Below, piece by piece: positions 54,201 through 62,208 of a stretch of DNA of 64,000 nucleotides. Within the stretch, counting starts at the first letter, position 1; every line of letters begins with the position of its first letter. The position numbers and the translations under genes were made by a program. The notes beneath the pieces were generated by a model, which saw only the letters and a program-made list of their open reading frames with translations, was not told the origin of the DNA and did not search any database. Source of the stretch: Aurantimicrobium minutum (GTDB taxonomy: Bacteria; Actinomycetota; Actinomycetes; Actinomycetales; Microbacteriaceae). Location: assembly GCF_029893825.1 (NCBI RefSeq), contig NZ_JARXXV010000001.1, positions 868,001-932,000 of the forward strand, written 5' to 3'.

Positions 54201-55311
54201 CCAAGCTGGAGCGGCGAGCACCCACCACAAGAACACGCTTGTGTGCACCGGTGAGCACACCAATCGCATTCACGATTGTCTGTGTTCCACCGGTGCCGGG
54301 AAGAGTCTTCACTACGAGAGAATTACCGGCAGCAATCTCAGCAACGATGCTCTCTTGTTCAGCATCTGCATCAAGAAGGTGAGTATCTGTTGCTGGTGGA
54401 CGTTCATCCTGACCAACAATCTGTGCTTCTTTGTGCTCATTAGTGAGCCTGGTGCGTGCAGTGACATTACCGGCGAGCGCATCAAGAATGGGGTGAGCCA
54501 ACTCTTGAACGTCAGCCACCATGGCGGCGGAGAGATCAGAGAAGCTGGACGCAACCAGACGTGGTTCAACCTCGAAGTTACTGAGGTGTTGGGTAAGCCC
54601 GCGCAGACGCTCAATCACAGGAAGTGGGTTGAACATCCCATCGAGGTTCGCCAGTGCAACGAAAGAGTCCGCATCCAGGGCAATGCCCAGTTGGCTCTCC
54701 AGTGCACGAGCTAGCTGAGGGTTTAAGAATGGCTGACCGCTGAGCTTGAGTTCGAAGTCTTTGCCATAGCGTCGAAGCGACATTGGGCGAAGCAACACTG
54801 GACCGCAATACTCACGGTCCTGGAATGTCCACTTGGCAATACCGAGTGCGAGATAGACAGACTCGATGCTGCGCATCGAGCGAAGCTCGGTGCTCTTGGC
54901 GCTAATTGCGGCAGCAGCGAGTCTCGCATTACGCAGTGCAAACTCTTCACGAATCAGGTTCGATAGCAAGGTGGGCTTACCTGAAATAAACGAGGGAAGA
55001 CCACCGGGGTGAATAGAGGTGAGCTCAATACGAGTGCGAGGTGTATCCACAAACTGGATCAGGGGTGAAGTGCCACCAACCAGAGCTAACTCTTCACGCC
55101 ATTCGTGCCACACAGGCTCTGCCACGTTGATGTTAGACAGTGCTGAATTGAGACTTCCTGCCGTGGGAGCAAGTAAGTCAACGGCGGGTTCTGCCTCTGC
55201 CGAGAGCTCGGGGAATGGGTCGTCATCGAGAGAGATCTGCTCGCCAATGTTCGAGGCAGTCTCTTCTGGCTCTAACGACTCGTCGTCAGACTTTCGATTA
55301 CGGGGCCACAC
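51229..55311 (-). CDS. Superfamily I helicase-like protein with degenerate ATPase motifs and C-terminal MTES_1575-type nuclease domain
   Basis: A 1360-residue protein. The helicase core aligns with actinobacterial SF1 (Upf1-like) proteins, but Walker A near 337 reads PGTGGTQT (Gly for the invariant Lys) and Walker B near 864 reads FLVDAGA where DEAS is expected. Later motifs (VVVFGDP, ERLLAVGMTRARRSMEIVSCF) remain. A domain at about 1175-1255 resembles the MTES_1575 restriction-endonuclease fold (AVAVETD, LRRLGWHYIRIHAFELF). A Val/Glu/Asp-rich tail follows. ATPase and nuclease activity are doubtful. The GTG start has TAGTGT 7 bases upstream. Confidence 0.8.
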   Translation of the reverse strand: MWPRNRKSDDESLEPEETASNIGEQISLDDDPFPELSAEAEPAVDLLAPTAGSLNSALSNINVAEPVWHEWREELALVGGTSPLIQFVDTPRTRIELTSIHPGGLPSFISGKPTLLSNLIREEFALRNARLAAAAISAKSTELRSMRSIESVYLALGIAKWTFQDREYCGPVLLRPMSLRRYGKDFELKLSGQPFLNPQLARALESQLGIALDADSFVALANLDGMFNPLPVIERLRGLTQHLSNFEVEPRLVASSFSDLSAAMVADVQELAHPILDALAGNVTARTRLTNEHKEAQIVGQDERPPATDTHLLDADAEQESIVAEIAAGNSLVVKTLPGTGGTQTIVNAIGVLTGAHKRVLVVGARRSSLDSIVHRLSQVGLEGLTVSPRTLRRDLINAILRNEKATRPNVSDVDDALLRLRKVLLDYRGSLTRKDEVLGVSVLDALEELSRLSLLPTPPSTTARLPRRAIEGLANSRPQAAASLIKAAALGEFRYGPDDSPWYGANFPTPEETTAAHQQAKRLHQTELPKLLERAEEVLSRTKMRPFENLEELGIYLQLLVDIRETLDKFLPSVYDRPLTELITATSGRGSGMSGGDRRRLKKLAFEYVRPGANVADMHEALTEIQQQRVLWQRYVVAGAVPEVPVGVADLLANYQSVMAELDILDVALSLKGTDQSFAKLPIATLTNKVSGLAAESEVLHNLQERTSLLAHLRELDLDVLLADLSSRHVPESEVADELELAWWQSVLEGMLTTDKALLNANTSILDRLESDFRLVDDAHASANGGLLAARLAELWKIGLVDLPDEAERLRQSLRGDALSPDEFISLAPRLAKSIAPVWLCSPYEAHLIPDSVSFDAVFLVDAGATTVAENAGAIRRGASVVVFGDPVTQTPSRFETGMGEFETPLPPVRDADAWHSRSALAQFSGILPSRTLTQSYRAGGEDLADVVNRRFYGGKISSLPWAGTFLGHSSLRLHYIADGSGMPDSASGAVESVDAEVSRVVELVLEHAAERPNESLMVITASPKHAVRVEQSVLSAFARRADLAEFILEDRPEAFAVMTLEQAVAQSRDRVIFSIGYGRTPHGRLLSDFGSLALPGGERLLAVGMTRARRSMEIVSCFRPGDIDESRLSDGMRALAEVLSETEKPIAREVGTETPEPMLVDLAKRLERRGLTVSLNHAGEIALAASFQGRAVAVETDAVLARGSLRESLRLRPEMLRRLGWHYIRIHAFELFADPEAVATRIAALIGVDPAEDDIQTGPINIPVVAAPVAVEVVDEVIVEEVVVGDVVEEVITFEETVIVEDADGDVLVEQVVVEDVIEEEVVVEEVDDSISFTDVIMDTPRTSEPDAVTEPINLPEN

Positions 55312-55318
55312 ATCAAAA

Positions 55319-55324
55319 ACACTA
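55319..55324 (-). promoter_or_regulatory. -10 box (TAGTGT) for the leaderless helicase-like gene
   Basis: TAGTGT on the minus strand, 7 bases before the GTG at 55311, in the 69-base gap after rlmN. Confidence 0.5.
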
Positions 55325-55380
55325 TGTCGCGGGCACTGAAAAACCCCGTAGTGACACCTATTTCAAGGGATTTCTGAAGG

Positions 55381-56625
55381 TTAGTCAGCTGCGGCAAGTT
55401 GACCGCAGGCACCATCAATTTCTTTGCCTCGAGTGTCACGCAGCGTGGTGGGGATTCCCCGTTCTTCAAGCCTGCGCACGAACTCTCGGGAAATGGCCGG
55501 CTCTGATGCGGTCCAGATGGATCCCGGAGTGGGATTCAGTGGAATGGGGTTGACGTGAACCCAGCCACGTCCTCGAGCATTAAGTTTGTCTGCCAGCAGA
55601 TCAGCACGCCAGGCATGGTCATTCATGTTTTTGATGAGGGCGTATTCAATCGAGACGCGGCGCCCCGTCTTCTCGAAGTAGTTATAGGCCGCATCAAGGG
55701 CTTCGTCGACTTTCCAGCGTGAGTTCACGGGGATGAGTTCATCACGCAGTTCATCATCTGGAGCGTGCAAAGACAAAGCGAAGGTCAGCTGGAGTCCCTC
55801 GTCGGCAAGTTTGTGAATGGCAGGCGCCAGTCCCACAGATGACACCGTGATGTGGCGAGCAGACATTCCTAAGCCTTCTGGCTGGGGAGCTAACATGGTT
55901 CGCACCGCGGTCATGAGGCGGTTGTAGTTGGCCAGGGGTTCACCCATGCCCATAAAGACAATGTTGGTCACGCGTTCGGGCTGACCTTCGGCATCTTGAT
56001 TGCCCGCGTTACGACGCTTGCCACCGAGTTCGCCAGCGGCAATCACCGCATTAGCGCGAACCACCTGATCCACGATTTCTGCTGCGGACATATTGCGGGT
56101 GAGACCTGCTTGTCCGGTTGCGCAGAATGGACAGTTCATGCCACAGCCTGCTTGGGAAGAAACACACAGGGTGATGCGGCCGGGGTAACGCATGAGCACC
56201 GACTCAACGAGTGCACCGTCAAACAGGCGCCGCAAGAACTTGATGGTGTCACCGTTGTCGGTGCTCAGTCTCTTCACCTCGGTCATCAGCGGTGGCAACA
56301 ATGACTCGACCAGCTCAGCCCGTCCTGCCGCAGGCAGATCGGTCATCTTCTCTGGGTCGCTGGTGTAGTGGGAGAAGTAGTGGGTGCTGATCTGCTTGGC
56401 GCGGAAACCTGGCAAACCGAGCTCAGTGACCTTTGCCTTGCGTTCTTCTGGTGAAAGATCCGCCAGGTGAACAGGAGGCTTTGCTCCACGCTTGGGCTGT
56501 TCGAACATGAGCGTGGGACGGCCATCAGCATCCACGTTCTGCTTCCAGCCTTCGGCGGTGGGGCGAACCTGGGGTCGTTCATCGACACGAGCTGTCAGGT
56601 TCCTGGCGCCACGCTTTTCGGTCAT
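55381..56625 (-). CDS. rlmN: 23S rRNA (adenine2503-C2)/tRNA methyltransferase RlmN
   Basis: A radical SAM enzyme methylating A2503 of 23S rRNA and A37 of some tRNAs. The 414 residues contain the CxxxCxxC cluster motif in [38 protein letters not shown]-like [11 protein letters not shown] and the C-terminal catalytic Cys in CGQLAAAD. The ATG at 56625 has no ribosome binding site; CACACT lies 6 bases upstream, a weaker leaderless match. It is divergent from the Cys-rich gene. Confidence 0.94.
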   Translation of the reverse strand: MTEKRGARNLTARVDERPQVRPTAEGWKQNVDADGRPTLMFEQPKRGAKPPVHLADLSPEERKAKVTELGLPGFRAKQISTHYFSHYTSDPEKMTDLPAAGRAELVESLLPPLMTEVKRLSTDNGDTIKFLRRLFDGALVESVLMRYPGRITLCVSSQAGCGMNCPFCATGQAGLTRNMSAAEIVDQVVRANAVIAAGELGGKRRNAGNQDAEGQPERVTNIVFMGMGEPLANYNRLMTAVRTMLAPQPEGLGMSARHITVSSVGLAPAIHKLADEGLQLTFALSLHAPDDELRDELIPVNSRWKVDEALDAAYNYFEKTGRRVSIEYALIKNMNDHAWRADLLADKLNARGRGWVHVNPIPLNPTPGSIWTASEPAISREFVRRLEERGIPTTLRDTRGKEIDGACGQLAAAD

Positions 56626-56644
56626 GATTCAAGTGTGGCATGAG

Positions 56645-56664
56645 GTATACCCCCAGGGGTATAC
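56645..56664. promoter_or_regulatory. CsoR-family-like operator overlapping a -10 box
   Basis: GTATACCCC-CA-GGGGTATAC is a perfect inverted repeat with 9-bp arms. The TACCCC...GGGGTA form is that of CsoR/CstR/RcnR-family sites sensing copper, persulfide or nickel. The plus-strand TATACT at 56660-56665 is a good -10 for the Cys-rich gene and lies within the repeat, so a bound repressor would block it. No CsoR-family gene is present in the window. Confidence 0.6.
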
Positions 56665-56690
56665 TAAACACCAAGGTTAGGAGTCTCACA

Positions 56691-56852
56691 GTGTGTAGAG
56701 AAGTAACGTGCCGCAAGTGCGGCAAGTCAACATGGGCGGGCTGTGGTCAGCACGTGGACCAGGTCATGCGCGGCATCCCCAAGAACCAGCGCTGCCAAGG
56801 CCATGAGACAGAACCCGGTTTCTTCGCCAAGCTTTTTAGGGGAAAGAAATGA
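56691..56852 (+). CDS. Small Cys-rich protein under a CsoR-like operator
   Basis: A 53-residue protein with VTCRKCGKSTWAGCGQHVDQV, then RCQGHE and a basic C-terminus (FFAKLFRGKK). The CxxC, GCGxH and CxGH pattern suggests a zinc or copper-binding knuckle. Short proteins with the TWAGCGxH pattern are widespread in bacteria, with unknown function. The GTG at 56691 has AGGAG 9 bases upstream; the frame above it runs through the operator and is not coding. Confidence 0.75.
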   Translation: MCREVTCRKCGKSTWAGCGQHVDQVMRGIPKNQRCQGHETEPGFFAKLFRGKK

Positions 56853-56890
56853 GCGAATATTCAGCTAAAAAGGTTCACTTTTTACTTTGA
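56849..56890 (+). pseudogene. Possible truncated start of a former downstream gene
   Basis: An ATG overlaps the stop of the Cys-rich gene (ATGA) and has GGGGAAAG upstream, the layout of a coupled next gene. It encodes only 13 residues (MSEYSAKKVHFLL) before TGA and runs into the 3' end of the convergent DUF3644 gene. I read it as the remnant of an operon partner cut when the restriction island entered. It could also be chance. Confidence 0.35.
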
Positions 56891-57936
56891 AGTTTGTGCT
56901 GTTGCCAAATTCCTTCAGCTCCAATTTCCTCTTTTAGTTCGAGAATTCTTGCTATTGCCTTTTGCGAATACCTCTGAAATCTGGTTTTTCCTAGAACTAC
57001 TTCGTTATAGCAATCTGGGTCGTCTTTGAGATTAAGTAGCGCTATTGCTGCGGACGTTTTAGAGGAAGTCAATCCAACTTTTTGTGTGAGGTCTTTGTGG
57101 CCTAAGTTGTAGTAGCCAAGCTCGTTTACTCGCCTTACTGCGACTACTGCGGCACCTGGCGTACCTTCGTCAACAATTGTTACTGGGACACCTTCATTTT
57201 TTAAGATACGAAGACTAATTTGCGAGCCGGTTGAATCAGTACTGAAGTTGACTGAGCCAATCCCCGGGAATAGTTCTGCAAATTTTTCTCCGCCAACCAA
57301 GCGGGTACCGAGTCGATTGAGATCCCTTGCACTTGGTTGAACTGGTTGGCCTTGCAATGCGCCGTCCATAATTGCGAGACCCCTAAGCATCGCTTCTGCT
57401 TCAGCTTTCTTTCTACGTCCGGGTTTCAAGAGCTGCTTTACTTTTTCCGCATCAGAAATGAACATTTCCAGAGGATCACTCATCGCAATAGTTGAAACAG
57501 GGAGCGCGCGAGGGGGCAGTATTTTTGCTAGATCTTCATTAAATACATCTAGCAAAATATCCCTGAACAATGTGACGCCCGACTGGCAATGAAAATATAG
57601 TTGCGATTCTGAAAGATCCACCAAGTGGTGTTGTGCAGCATCTCGAAGTCCATTTATTGTTTGGAGAACCAACACTTGTTCTTCAGTCAAAAAAGCGGAT
57701 TCTGAGAGTGCCTTCCTAAGACTTTTTTCAAATCCGATTGTTTCTTTTTCTCTGGAATTTCGAATTTTGCCACCCTTGGTCAAAATCCCAGCTTTTAAGA
57801 GCATCTCAAAAGAGTGATCAAGAAAAATCAGAACAGCTTCAAGTCTCCCCCTGTCATTTACGCCATTGAAATGATCAATAGAAAGTAAAAGAGAATTAAT
57901 TGCCTTTTGCTTGAGTAATTTGGCTTCTTTCAGCAA
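56875..57936 (-). CDS. DUF3644-like protein, possible HEPN nuclease, in the type I RM locus
   Basis: A 353-residue protein. The N-terminal half resembles DUF3644 (AINSLLLSIDHFNG, LEAVLIFLDHSFEMLLKAGIL), with R98-x4-H103 in GLRDAAQHHLVDLSE, the form of a HEPN ribonuclease motif. The C-terminal part (about 200-350) looks like a helix-turn-helix region (DLTQKVGLTSSKTSAAIALLNL) and may bind DNA. The start is TTG with GAGGG 6 bases upstream. It lies 19 bases after hsdR on the same strand. DNA here is AT-rich. Family membership is from pattern recognition only. Confidence 0.7.
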   Translation of the reverse strand: MLKEAKLLKQKAINSLLLSIDHFNGVNDRGRLEAVLIFLDHSFEMLLKAGILTKGGKIRNSREKETIGFEKSLRKALSESAFLTEEQVLVLQTINGLRDAAQHHLVDLSESQLYFHCQSGVTLFRDILLDVFNEDLAKILPPRALPVSTIAMSDPLEMFISDAEKVKQLLKPGRRKKAEAEAMLRGLAIMDGALQGQPVQPSARDLNRLGTRLVGGEKFAELFPGIGSVNFSTDSTGSQISLRILKNEGVPVTIVDEGTPGAAVVAVRRVNELGYYNLGHKDLTQKVGLTSSKTSAAIALLNLKDDPDCYNEVVLGKTRFQRYSQKAIARILELKEEIGAEGIWQQHKLQSKK

Positions 57937-57955
57937 CAGCTACCCTCACTTAGGT

Positions 57956-60900
57956 TCAATTATTTGATCCGGTAGCTAACAGTTCTGCTTGCTCAAGAAC
58001 AAGTTCGACAGCAACCTCTTCTGCATCCGGTGGATAGTCGTATTTGGCCAACAATCTGCGTACTTTCGAGCGCATCGCAGCTCGAACACTGTCTTTGAGG
58101 TTCCAGTCGATTGTTGCCGATTCACGAACAGCAACCACGAGTTCTCGGGCAATATTTTTGAGAGTCTCATCCCCAAGTTTGAGGACAGCGGTGTCGTTTT
58201 GGAACACCGCGTCATAGAAGGCGACTTCGTCATCTTTGAGGCCAAGTTCCGCTCCCCTGGCCTGCTCATCTCGCAATTCCTTGGCTAGTTTCACGAGTTC
58301 TGCAATGATTTCTGCGGTCGTGAGGGAACGGTTGGTGTATTTCTTGATTGCCCCATCAAGAAGTTCCGAGAACTTCCTCGATTGAACAATATTCGTCTTG
58401 GATATCGTCTTGATTTGGTCGTTGAGCAAACGACGCAATAGCCCCATTTGGAGGTTTGGTTTGTCTTTGTGTTCTAACGAATCCAAGAATTCGTCAGACA
58501 GAATCGACAATTCAGGCTTTTCAATTCCTGCCAACTCATAGATATCGATGACTTGGTCCGCAGAAACTGCCTCATTGACAAGCTGCCCAATTGCAGTGTC
58601 AATTTCGATTGCTCCAGATCCACCGCGTCCAGAGTCAGGGTTCTGAATCTTGAGAATTGCAGTTCTTACGTCGGCAAAGAGTCGGATGTCTGAACGAATG
58701 AAATTTGCTTCGTCACGGGCACCTGCCAGCATGAATGCTTTGAGGAGTGCTAGCACTTGGTCATTGAATCTAGATGTCCTGTCGGGATCTGCCATGACGA
58801 AGTCGAGAACTTTGGCCCGTTGGCCCAATAGTTGTGATGGTGAAAGATTAGGGCTGGAGTCATAATCAACTCCATGAAGTAATCCAGAGATGATGTCGTG
58901 CTTCTCCAACATGACGGCAATGATTTCCTCGATGGGAACGCCAGCTTGTTCCTGATCTGTTGGAGAGTACTCCGCCAATGCAGCTCGCAAGTTTGTGGCA
59001 ATTCCCACGAGGTCGATGATCAAACCGCCGGACTTGTCTCGGAAGGTTCTGTTTACACGGGCAATAGCCTGCATCAATCCAGCGCCACGCATGGGCTTGT
59101 CAACATACATGGTGTGCATCGAGGGCGCATCGAATCCAGTGAGCCACATGTCTCGAACAATCACGAGTTCTAGTGGGTCATTGGGATCTTTAGCTCGTAG
59201 CTTGAGATCACGTCTGGTTTGTTTGTCATGAATGTGTGGCTGGAAATCAGCAGGGTCCGCAGCAGATCCAGTCATGACTACCTTGATCTTGCCTTGCGTG
59301 GCATCATCAGAGTGCCACTCAGGTCGAAGCGCAACAATCTTTTCGTAAAGCTTCACTGCGATACGGCGGCTCATCACCACGATCATGCCTTTGCCGAATG
59401 CGGCCTCGCGACGTTTCTCCCAGTTCTCCACAATGAATTTTGCTTCGATATCTAGGCGAGCGTCAGCACCAACGATTGCTTCCAAGCGCGACCAGCGAGA
59501 CTTTGCTGCCGAGGCGGCATCTTCTTCAACCTGCTCAGTGATTTCATCTGCGAGCTCATCTAGGTTTTCAAACTCATCTTCAGGGAGCTCGACCTTGATC
59601 AAGCGGGGTTCATAGAAAATACGAACTGTCGCACCATCCTCAACCGCGCGGGTGAGGTCATAAACATCGACGTAATCACCAAAAACCGACCTGGTTGATT
59701 TGTCATTGCTTTCAATGGGGGTCCCTGTGAACCCTAGATACGTAGCACCAGGTAGTGCGTCACGAAGATGCTTAGCTAGACCAGCTCGGAGCTGTCCCCT
59801 GCTATCCAAATATTCGCTGAATCCATATTGTGAACGATGTGCCTCATCAGCAATCACAATCACATTTCGGCGATCAGTTAGAACAGGATTTTCGTCCCCA
59901 TCTTCCCCAGGTCTGAATTTCTGCAAAGTGGAGAAAACAATGCCCCCACTTGCTCTCTTGAGTTTGCTTCGAAGATCTTGACGCGTTTCTGCTTGAACTG
60001 GGGTTTCGGGCAAAATTCGCGCAGGTGCAAACGTTTCACCAAAGAGCTGATCATCTAGGTCGTTGCGGTCGGTGATGAATACAAGAGTTGGGTTACTCAT
60101 GCGTGGATCACGCATGATCTTGGCCGCATAAAAGACCATCTCGAAACTCTTGCCAGAACCTTGGGTGTGCCAGACAACACCACCACGTCGATCCCCCTTG
60201 GGGCCAGAAGCCTCAACGGTGCTTTCTATGGCGGCGTTGACAGCCCAGAACTGGTGATACTTCGCAACTCGTTTCACCAACGTTCGAATGGGTTGGCCAG
60301 AGCTTTGTTCAGTAACCGTTTCGTCAGAGAACACAACAAAGTTCTGAAGCAGATCTAGGAAGCGAGAAGGTTCAAATACACCTTTGATGAGAACCTCGAG
60401 CGAAGGAAGGTTACTCACTACTTCCCTGCCCTCAATAGTTTTCCAAGGCGCATAGTGTTCGAAAGCACCCGTGTAGGAACTCATCGCAGAACTAATGCCA
60501 TCAGAGATAACGGTTACTGCATTTGACACAAAGAGCGAAGCGATGTCTTTGCGGTAGGTCTGAACTTGATTCCAGGCGTTCCGCAGTGTTGCATGTTCAG
60601 CAGCAGAGTTTTTGAGCTCTAGTAGACCTACCGGGATGCCGTTGAGGAACACAATCACATCTGGGCGACGGTTCTTTCCGTTTTCGATGATGGTGAACTG
60701 GTTGATAGCTACCCAGTCATTGCGTTCCGGTCGCTCAAAGTCAACAAGCCAAACACGAGTGGTGAGTACCTGACCGTCTTCACCTCGGTGCTCTATAGGG
60801 ACACCCTCGGTTATCAGCTTGTGAACTCTATAGTTTTCGTCAATAACATTCTGAGATTCGGGGCGTTTTAATTTCTTAAGCGCTTCTTCAATTTGTTCAA

Positions 60901-61090
60901 TTCGAACGGATCGATTTAGACGGATAAGCGAATTTTTCAACCTGCCCATTAGGAAAACTTGGTCAAAAGATGAACGCTCCTCGCCCGGCTCTCCCGGAGC
61001 TACATTTGGGCCCCAAACAGTTTGGTAGCCTAACTCTGAGAAATATTGAAGCGCAGCAGCCTCGATCGTTGACTCATTCACAGTCGTCAT
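57956..61090 (-). CDS. hsdR: Type I restriction enzyme R subunit
   Basis: The motor and nuclease of a type I system, 1044 residues. The N-terminal nuclease shows the PD-(D/E)xK pattern D144...E158-x-K160 ([20 protein letters not shown]). The SF2 motor has [13 protein letters not shown] near 308-318, [12 protein letters not shown] near 412, FTGTPI and QAIARVNR. The C-terminal helical region binds the methylase core. The ATG overlaps the hsdS stop (ATGA). The reading frame is intact, so restriction is probably active. Confidence 0.95.
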   Translation of the reverse strand: MTTVNESTIEAAALQYFSELGYQTVWGPNVAPGEPGEERSSFDQVFLMGRLKNSLIRLNRSVRIEQIEEALKKLKRPESQNVIDENYRVHKLITEGVPIEHRGEDGQVLTTRVWLVDFERPERNDWVAINQFTIIENGKNRRPDVIVFLNGIPVGLLELKNSAAEHATLRNAWNQVQTYRKDIASLFVSNAVTVISDGISSAMSSYTGAFEHYAPWKTIEGREVVSNLPSLEVLIKGVFEPSRFLDLLQNFVVFSDETVTEQSSGQPIRTLVKRVAKYHQFWAVNAAIESTVEASGPKGDRRGGVVWHTQGSGKSFEMVFYAAKIMRDPRMSNPTLVFITDRNDLDDQLFGETFAPARILPETPVQAETRQDLRSKLKRASGGIVFSTLQKFRPGEDGDENPVLTDRRNVIVIADEAHRSQYGFSEYLDSRGQLRAGLAKHLRDALPGATYLGFTGTPIESNDKSTRSVFGDYVDVYDLTRAVEDGATVRIFYEPRLIKVELPEDEFENLDELADEITEQVEEDAASAAKSRWSRLEAIVGADARLDIEAKFIVENWEKRREAAFGKGMIVVMSRRIAVKLYEKIVALRPEWHSDDATQGKIKVVMTGSAADPADFQPHIHDKQTRRDLKLRAKDPNDPLELVIVRDMWLTGFDAPSMHTMYVDKPMRGAGLMQAIARVNRTFRDKSGGLIIDLVGIATNLRAALAEYSPTDQEQAGVPIEEIIAVMLEKHDIISGLLHGVDYDSSPNLSPSQLLGQRAKVLDFVMADPDRTSRFNDQVLALLKAFMLAGARDEANFIRSDIRLFADVRTAILKIQNPDSGRGGSGAIEIDTAIGQLVNEAVSADQVIDIYELAGIEKPELSILSDEFLDSLEHKDKPNLQMGLLRRLLNDQIKTISKTNIVQSRKFSELLDGAIKKYTNRSLTTAEIIAELVKLAKELRDEQARGAELGLKDDEVAFYDAVFQNDTAVLKLGDETLKNIARELVVAVRESATIDWNLKDSVRAAMRSKVRRLLAKYDYPPDAEEVAVELVLEQAELLATGSNN

Positions 61091-62190
61091 TTGCTAGAAC
61101 TTTCTATGACTGAGTTGCTTGAGAGCATTTGTTCAAGAGACTGATCTCTCAATAATGCAAGCCTCTTGGATTCTTCATTTCTAACTCTGAGTAGTTCAAA
61201 GAGCAGTTGTATTTTTTCTTCAAGCAGCTCAAGATCCTTCGGGACCGTCAAAGGAAGGGATTTTAGATTGCCCATGTTAACTTTTGGTTGAACTGCACCA
61301 GTGACCAAGGGCCTAATATCTGAATCATCAAGAAGTAAATACAAGAGTTCTGTTGAAATCCCCTGCCCTTCCAACGGATGTGCATGGTTGTTGATCCAAG
61401 CTGGGCCCCAGATGTATTGGAGGACAGGGCCGCCATCTTTACGAACGACGGTTCCGTCTTCACCGACAAGTACGAGTACCTCGTTAAAAGTTGCCTCATC
61501 AACGTGACCAAAAATACCTGTTGCACCATAGTAAGGAATTACCCCAAGACGTTTCTCACGCTCCTGGGCAGAAAGTGGCTTACGGCGACGATTATGAAAA
61601 ATGGCTAACTCAGCTAGAGGCAAAGCCGATGCGCCATCCTTAACAGCGCTAGCCACTAATGCCTTGGCTAATCTAATAATTTTGTTGTTTGCGCGTTCAT
61701 TCGAAGCAATTTTGTCATCCAAAACACACAGTTTTTCCGCAATTTCTTTTTGTCGGGATAATGTCGGCAGCTCAATTTCTAATGCAGCAAGTGACTCTTG
61801 CTGGACACGCTGACGACCTGAACTTCCATTCATGCTAGAAATAGCGAAGTTTCGAACAAATGTTGAAGTTACTAGGTAATAGGCGAAGAGAGTATCCGAA
61901 ACTCCTTCTCTGCCACGGATAACAATGAATTCTGTAGAACCAAAAGCCGGCTTATCTTCATCCATTTCAGATCGAAAAATAGAGGTTTTACCATTTTCAA
62001 GCGATGGGGTAATTCGTGCCATCAAAATGTCACCGTTCATAAATTTCATTCCGCCACCGTATGGCTTTTGAACATTTGTAGTGACATCTCTTGTAAAAGG
62101 TGCAATTGAAGCCATTTCCACAAAGGGTGCAATTTCGCCTTTATTTAGAGAAACTTTTGGATTGATCACAAAGGCTTCATCAAATCTCAT
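61087..62190 (-). CDS. hsdS: Type I restriction enzyme specificity (S) subunit
   Basis: Sets the DNA target for HsdM and HsdR. The 367 residues contain two target-recognition domains (about 1-135 and 190-315) and the two conserved helical spacers, [21 protein letters not shown] and [25 protein letters not shown], of similar sequence. The N-terminus is slightly short compared with many HsdS, but no better start is visible. The sequence is visibly AT-rich. It lies 18 bases after hsdM. The target cannot be predicted from sequence alone. Confidence 0.92.
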   Translation of the reverse strand: MRFDEAFVINPKVSLNKGEIAPFVEMASIAPFTRDVTTNVQKPYGGGMKFMNGDILMARITPSLENGKTSIFRSEMDEDKPAFGSTEFIVIRGREGVSDTLFAYYLVTSTFVRNFAISSMNGSSGRQRVQQESLAALEIELPTLSRQKEIAEKLCVLDDKIASNERANNKIIRLAKALVASAVKDGASALPLAELAIFHNRRRKPLSAQEREKRLGVIPYYGATGIFGHVDEATFNEVLVLVGEDGTVVRKDGGPVLQYIWGPAWINNHAHPLEGQGISTELLYLLLDDSDIRPLVTGAVQPKVNMGNLKSLPLTVPKDLELLEEKIQLLFELLRVRNEESKRLALLRDQSLEQMLSSNSVIESSSK

Positions 62191-62208
62191 TTTGATGGCT
62201 TTCTCGTA

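Noticed and set aside
56640-56690. Upstream start for the Cys-rich protein
   Set aside because: The extra codons would translate the CsoR-like operator and -10 box; the GTG at 56691 has its own AGGAG.
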